From assembly GCA_964498065.1 (NCBI GenBank), contig CAZCFZ010000075.1, positions 1 through 18,037 on the forward strand: DNA of 18,037 nucleotides. Direction: 5' to 3'. This DNA comes from FEN-1297 sp964498065 (lineage in GTDB: Bacteria; Bacteroidota; Ignavibacteria; Ignavibacteriales; Ignavibacteriaceae). Each line of letters starts with the position of its first letter. The stretch's first letter is position 1. Shown here in pieces: positions 14,938-18,037 of the stretch. The notes beneath the pieces are model-generated. The model was not told where the DNA came from. It ran no database searches and saw only the letters and a list, made by a program, of their open reading frames with translations. The position numbers and the translations under genes are program-made.

Positions 14938-16941
14938 TTATTTTAAAAATCTATTATACCAATTAACCCATCTTGTAAAAACATTTTCAAATTGTTTTGG
15001 TGCGGAAATACCATGCGATGCACCGGGATATAAAACAAACTTGACTTCAACTCCAAGATCGACAAGTGCCCTGTAAAGTTCCCAGCCCTGATACATAGGA
15101 ACTCTATCGTCTGCTTCTCCGTGCATAATTAAAGTTGGAGTAATACACTTACGAAGAAATGTTAATGGTGAAGACCTTGTAAAGTTTTCCATATTAATTA
15201 CAGGTACTCCTTTAAACTCCCATTGAGCAATTTCACCATGATTAATGTCGCTTTCAGCATACATGCTAACAGTATTTGCAATTCCTGCAACACTTACTGC
15301 AGCTTTAAATCGATTTGTATGCCCTATTATCCAATCTGTCATATATCCGCCGTAACTCCAGCCGCCTACAACCATTTTTGTTGAGTCAACAATATTTTCT
15401 TTTATTAAATAATCAACACCCGACATAATATCATCAAAATCAACGTAGCCAAGTTTACCTCTATTAGCTTCATAAAATTTGCTGCCGTATCCTATACTAC
15501 CTCTGAAATTCGGCTGAAATACAATAATCCCTTCCTCAGCAAATATTTGACCGAAGAGACTAAAACCGTCCATTACAATACCATCCGGACCGCCATGCGG
15601 ACAGACCATTAATGGATATTTTTTTGTTTTGTCATATCCCGGAGGTAAAGTTAAAACTGCTTCGATTTTTGTACCGTCATATGATGGATAATTAATAATT
15701 TTTGAACTGCCTAATTTTTTACTTCCCGTACATTTGTTTACCTCTTTTAATAATTTTGCATCCTTTGAATTGCTGCCGATTTTGTACAGGTATAACTCAT
15801 TTGGTACTTGGCTATTTGAACCGACAAACGAAATCTCTTTTGTATTTAAGTTGATATCATACGAATTTATTACCCAGAATGGTTTCATTAATGTTTCAAC
15901 TTTAGGAGAAGCAGACATATAACTTTCATTTTTACCGGAATTCTTTGATACGTTCTCAAACATATCATTTACTTTAATACTATAAATCCCGCTATGAACA
16001 TTTCTTGGAGTTTTAAAAGTTATATTATCGCTATCAAGCCACCTGACCGATTCTATAGTCGGATCAAAATTCTCTGTCAGATTTATGGTTTCAAAGCTTT
16101 TAAGGTCAGTTACAAATAGTGAATTATTTGAAGAGAATCCGACTGTACATCCTACAAAAGAAATTTTACTATTATCCGGAGAAATACCCGGAGTACTGAA
16201 TACTTTCCCTTTTTGAAAAGTGAATTTTACATTTCCGTTTTCATCAACAAGAATAACTTTATTTTCTACATACTGATTATACAAATCCGAGTTTTTACAA
16301 GTTATAAGAATATATTTTTTCCCATCAGTACTTGCCGCCATATCACTTATATAATAACTTCCGTCTGTAATTTTTATAGCCGACGAATCTGTATCGATCA
16401 TCTTGGTCCACAATAAGGATTTAACCGCTTTAGAACCAAATTCATAACCGCCTCCGGCTTTTTCTTCGGCAGCAATTAAAGAAGAATCTCTCGGCAAATC
16501 CGTAACAAAAGCAATCTTTGAATTATTAACCCAATGAAATAAACGAACACCTTCTTTAGCTGAGGTAATTGCTCTTGCTTCACCACCAGATATGTTAATA
16601 AGATAAATCTGTGTTTTTTCAGATCGGGAAGATAAAAATGCAACCATTGAACCATCGGGTGAAAATTGAGGATCCCAATCTGATTTATCTGAATTTGTAA
16701 GCTTTATAATTTTGTTGCTATTGAGATTAGCTAGCCAGAGATTCATATTTCTTTTACCATCCCAGACTTCCTTATCGCCCTGTATAAAAACAATAAATTT
16801 TCCATCTGGCGAAAATTGAGGAGATGAGATTGTTGTTAGTTTTAGAAAATCTCGAATTGTAAATTTTTCAACATCAGTTTGCGGATAAGCATAATATGAA
16901 AGTAAAATAAGAAATAATATAAAAGTCTTTAGTTGTTTCAT
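14938..16941 (-). CDS. Exported S9 (prolyl oligopeptidase) family serine peptidase
   Basis: A 667-residue peptidase that should cleave short peptides in the periplasm or outside the cell. A signal peptide (MKQLKTFILFLILLSYYAYPQ) is followed by a beta-propeller of TolB/WD40-like blades (about 30-400) with repeated FSPDGKFIVF-type motifs at 43-52 and 93-102. The C-terminal alpha/beta-hydrolase domain (about 415-667) contains PHGGPDG (448-454), the nucleophile Ser529 in GGWSYGGYMT, Asp611 in HGEADDRVP and His643 in PGASHG, so the triad is complete. The layout is like dipeptidyl or acylaminoacyl peptidases of family S9; exact specificity cannot be told. The start is ATG 16941 with only a weak GGGG upstream. 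The gene stands alone, convergent with the cupin gene and divergent from the AraC-type regulator. Confidence 0.93.
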   Translation of the reverse strand: MKQLKTFILFLILLSYYAYPQTDVEKFTIRDFLKLTTISSPQFSPDGKFIVFIQGDKEVWDGKRNMNLWLANLNSNKIIKLTNSDKSDWDPQFSPDGSMVAFLSSRSEKTQIYLINISGGEARAITSAKEGVRLFHWVNNSKIAFVTDLPRDSSLIAAEEKAGGGYEFGSKAVKSLLWTKMIDTDSSAIKITDGSYYISDMAASTDGKKYILITCKNSDLYNQYVENKVILVDENGNVKFTFQKGKVFSTPGISPDNSKISFVGCTVGFSSNNSLFVTDLKSFETINLTENFDPTIESVRWLDSDNITFKTPRNVHSGIYSIKVNDMFENVSKNSGKNESYMSASPKVETLMKPFWVINSYDINLNTKEISFVGSNSQVPNELYLYKIGSNSKDAKLLKEVNKCTGSKKLGSSKIINYPSYDGTKIEAVLTLPPGYDKTKKYPLMVCPHGGPDGIVMDGFSLFGQIFAEEGIIVFQPNFRGSIGYGSKFYEANRGKLGYVDFDDIMSGVDYLIKENIVDSTKMVVGGWSYGGYMTDWIIGHTNRFKAAVSVAGIANTVSMYAESDINHGEIAQWEFKGVPVINMENFTRSSPLTFLRKCITPTLIMHGEADDRVPMYQGWELYRALVDLGVEVKFVLYPGASHGISAPKQFENVFTRWVNWYNRFLK

Positions 16942-17061
16942 TTTATTGCCCCATTTGAATTTATATATATGTTTAACATAAATTTATTTCATTTCTTAAA
17001 CAAGAATACATTTATTTTTTTGTTAAAATATTTTTAAATTAATTAATCTTTAGATGTGACA

Positions 17062-17077
17062 GGTTAAGACCGGTTAA
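17062..17077 (+). promoter_or_regulatory. Candidate operator: 10-bp-spaced direct repeat
   Basis: GGTTAA occurs at 17062-17067 and again at 17072-17077, ten bases apart start to start, within AGGTTAAGACCGGTTAATAG. Direct repeats one helical turn apart are typical binding sites for AraC-family proteins. It lies about 84 nt before the AraC-type gene and 120 nt before the divergent peptidase gene. Six-base repeats can arise by chance, so this is a hypothesis only. Confidence 0.3.
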
Positions 17078-17160
17078 TAGGATTCAATGCATAATTAATT
17101 ATTTTTCTTTAAACTTAATTTATAAAATTTTAGTTATTGGACAATATTAGGCATATAGTT

Positions 17161-17769
17161 ATGGAAATTACTGATGATATAAAACGAGTCACAACAAAAA
17201 TTTTAATTAAAAATATGGTCTGCAGCCGGTGTATTAAAGTCGTTAGGGAAGAGTTTGAAAAAATAGGTTTGGATGTGAGAAGCATTATTTTAGGAGAAGT
17301 AGTTATTAATGGGACCCTAAATGAAGAATTGACTGAAAAGATTAGAACAGTATTGGAAGAAAACGGCTTTGAGTTAATTGAAGATAAACGCGCCAAGCTA
17401 ATTGAAAAAATTAAGCTGGTAATTCTTGAATTAGTTAGAAATAATGATGAAATAAGCCAAACCGGGATAAAAGATTCGGATTATATTGTCGATAAGATCG
17501 GATTGGATTACCACTATCTCAGTACTCTTTTTTCTTCCGTTGAAAATATAACGATTGAACAATATATTATTCTGCAAAGAATAGAATTTGCAAAAGAATT
17601 GTTAAAATATGGTGAATTAACTTTAAGTGAAATCTCGTATAAACTAGGCTACAGCAGCGTTCAGCATTTGTCTAATCAATTCAAAAAAGTTACCGGATTA
17701 ACTGCAAGTCAATTTAAAAACATGACGGGAAACTTCCGTAAACCGCTCGATCATTTAAAAGAGAATTAA
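17161..17769 (+). CDS. AraC-type regulator with N-terminal HMA-like (CxxC) domain
   Basis: A small probable transcription factor of 202 residues from ATG 17161; an in-frame TTG at 17137 would add eight residues. Residues 13-80 (TTKILIKNMVCSRCIKVV, then LGEVVINGTL and GFELIEDKRA) have the shape of a heavy-metal-associated ferredoxin-like domain, with Cys21 and Cys24 in MVCSRC. Residues 100-200 are an AraC/XylS helix-turn-helix domain; LTLSEISYKLGYSSVQHLSNQFKKVTGLTASQFK is its second recognition half, best seen at about 155-190. From memory this architecture is common in Bacteroidetes, often beside copper or heavy-metal export genes. No such gene is in view here. The domain may sense Cu+ or another soft metal, which is an inference. 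No good Shine-Dalgarno is present. Confidence 0.85.
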   Translation: MEITDDIKRVTTKILIKNMVCSRCIKVVREEFEKIGLDVRSIILGEVVINGTLNEELTEKIRTVLEENGFELIEDKRAKLIEKIKLVILELVRNNDEISQTGIKDSDYIVDKIGLDYHYLSTLFSSVENITIEQYIILQRIEFAKELLKYGELTLSEISYKLGYSSVQHLSNQFKKVTGLTASQFKNMTGNFRKPLDHLKEN

Positions 17770-17834
17770 ATATTTTACAATACTGATTGTTAAACAATAA
17801 ATTAGTGTTTTGCAACTGAAATAATTATACTTGG

Positions 17835-17858
17835 CAGTCATGGTCCATACCATGACTG
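17835..17858. repeat. Palindromic hairpin 1 of a covarying pair
   Basis: CAGTCATGGT (17835-17844) and ACCATGACTG (17849-17858) form a perfect 10-bp stem with the 4-nt loop CCAT. AATCTTTTCTT follows on the plus strand, so it may end the regulator transcript, 66 nt after its stop. Its stem differs from hairpin 2 at three pairs, all compensated, suggesting members of one REP-like family. Confidence 0.75.
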
Positions 17859-17888
17859 AATCTTTTCTTAATAAATATCATTTCAATT

Positions 17889-17912
17889 CTGTCACGGAAT
17901 GGTCCGTGACAG
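17889..17912. repeat. Palindromic hairpin 2 of a covarying pair
   Basis: CTGTCACGGA (17889-17898) and TCCGTGACAG (17903-17912) form a perfect 10-bp stem with the 4-nt loop ATGG. It sits 30 nt after hairpin 1 in the same spacing and size class. The loop is the reverse complement of the other loop (CCAT), so the two could make a loop-loop contact in RNA or single-stranded DNA. ATTATTTTAAC follows. The remaining DNA to the window end has no ORF or other signal I can name. Confidence 0.75.
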
Positions 17913-18037
17913 CCGGATTATTTTAACAATATAAACATGTAATTCCAATTTCCCTTGGGGAACTAATAACTTGCCTTAAGTCACTCTAAAATAAAGCCTT
18001 AAAAAGATGTAACTTTTTATAAAAATTTTATAACACA

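Overview
This is an AT-rich window (about one third G+C by eye) of ordinary chromosomal DNA from a Gram-negative bacterium, most likely of the Bacteroidota/Chlorobi/Ignavibacteria group. That placement is an inference. It rests on an outer-membrane CarboxypepD_reg-like/DUF5686 protein, a small regulator joining an HMA-like domain to an AraC helix-turn-helix (a type I know from Bacteroidetes), a Bacteroidetes-like TATCTTTG promoter element before fabF, Sec and lipoprotein signals, and many TTG starts. I would guess Ignavibacteriales. I see no tRNA, rRNA, CRISPR array, transposase or phage gene.

Layout. 1-181: 3' flank with a REP-like palindrome. 182-2176 (-): KimA-like APC-superfamily permease, probably a K+ importer. 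2523-4904 (-): outer-membrane DUF5686 protein. 4905-5258: divergent promoter region. 5259-6731 (+): sucD and ndk, closed by a strong intrinsic terminator at 6764-6800. 6826-9124 (+): NamZ/DUF1343-type exported muramidase and a lipoprotein of unknown function. 9171-9280: a MITE-like element with 17-bp perfect inverted ends that lies between convergent genes and probably also terminates both. 9286-12022 (-): tgt, yajC and ribBA, transcribed in that order. 12023-12272: divergent promoter region. 12273-13924 (+): fabF and a YbjQ-family gene. 14007-14919 (+): a DedA-like membrane-protein gene interrupted by one in-frame TGA, overlapping a small cupin gene. 14938-16941 (-): exported S9 prolyl-oligopeptidase-family peptidase. 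17161-17769 (+): HMA/AraC-type regulator. 17835-17912: two tandem covarying hairpins.

Most genes are housekeeping. SucD and Ndk link substrate-level phosphorylation in the TCA cycle to nucleoside triphosphate balance. Tgt modifies tRNA, YajC belongs to the Sec translocon, RibBA makes both riboflavin precursors and FabF elongates fatty acids. The permease, DUF5686 protein, NamZ, lipoprotein, S9 peptidase and DedA remnant are membrane or envelope functions.

No new multi-gene system is evident. The points most worth a second look are: a lysine-rich, histone H1-like tail on SucD; a DedA-like gene cut by one nonsense codon upstream of an overlapping cupin gene; a pair of hairpins with fully compensated stem changes and mutually complementary loops; the 110-bp MITE-like terminator; a 17-nt motif found about 200 nt upstream of two successive minus-strand genes; and a 10-bp-spaced direct repeat that could be an operator for the metal-type AraC regulator.
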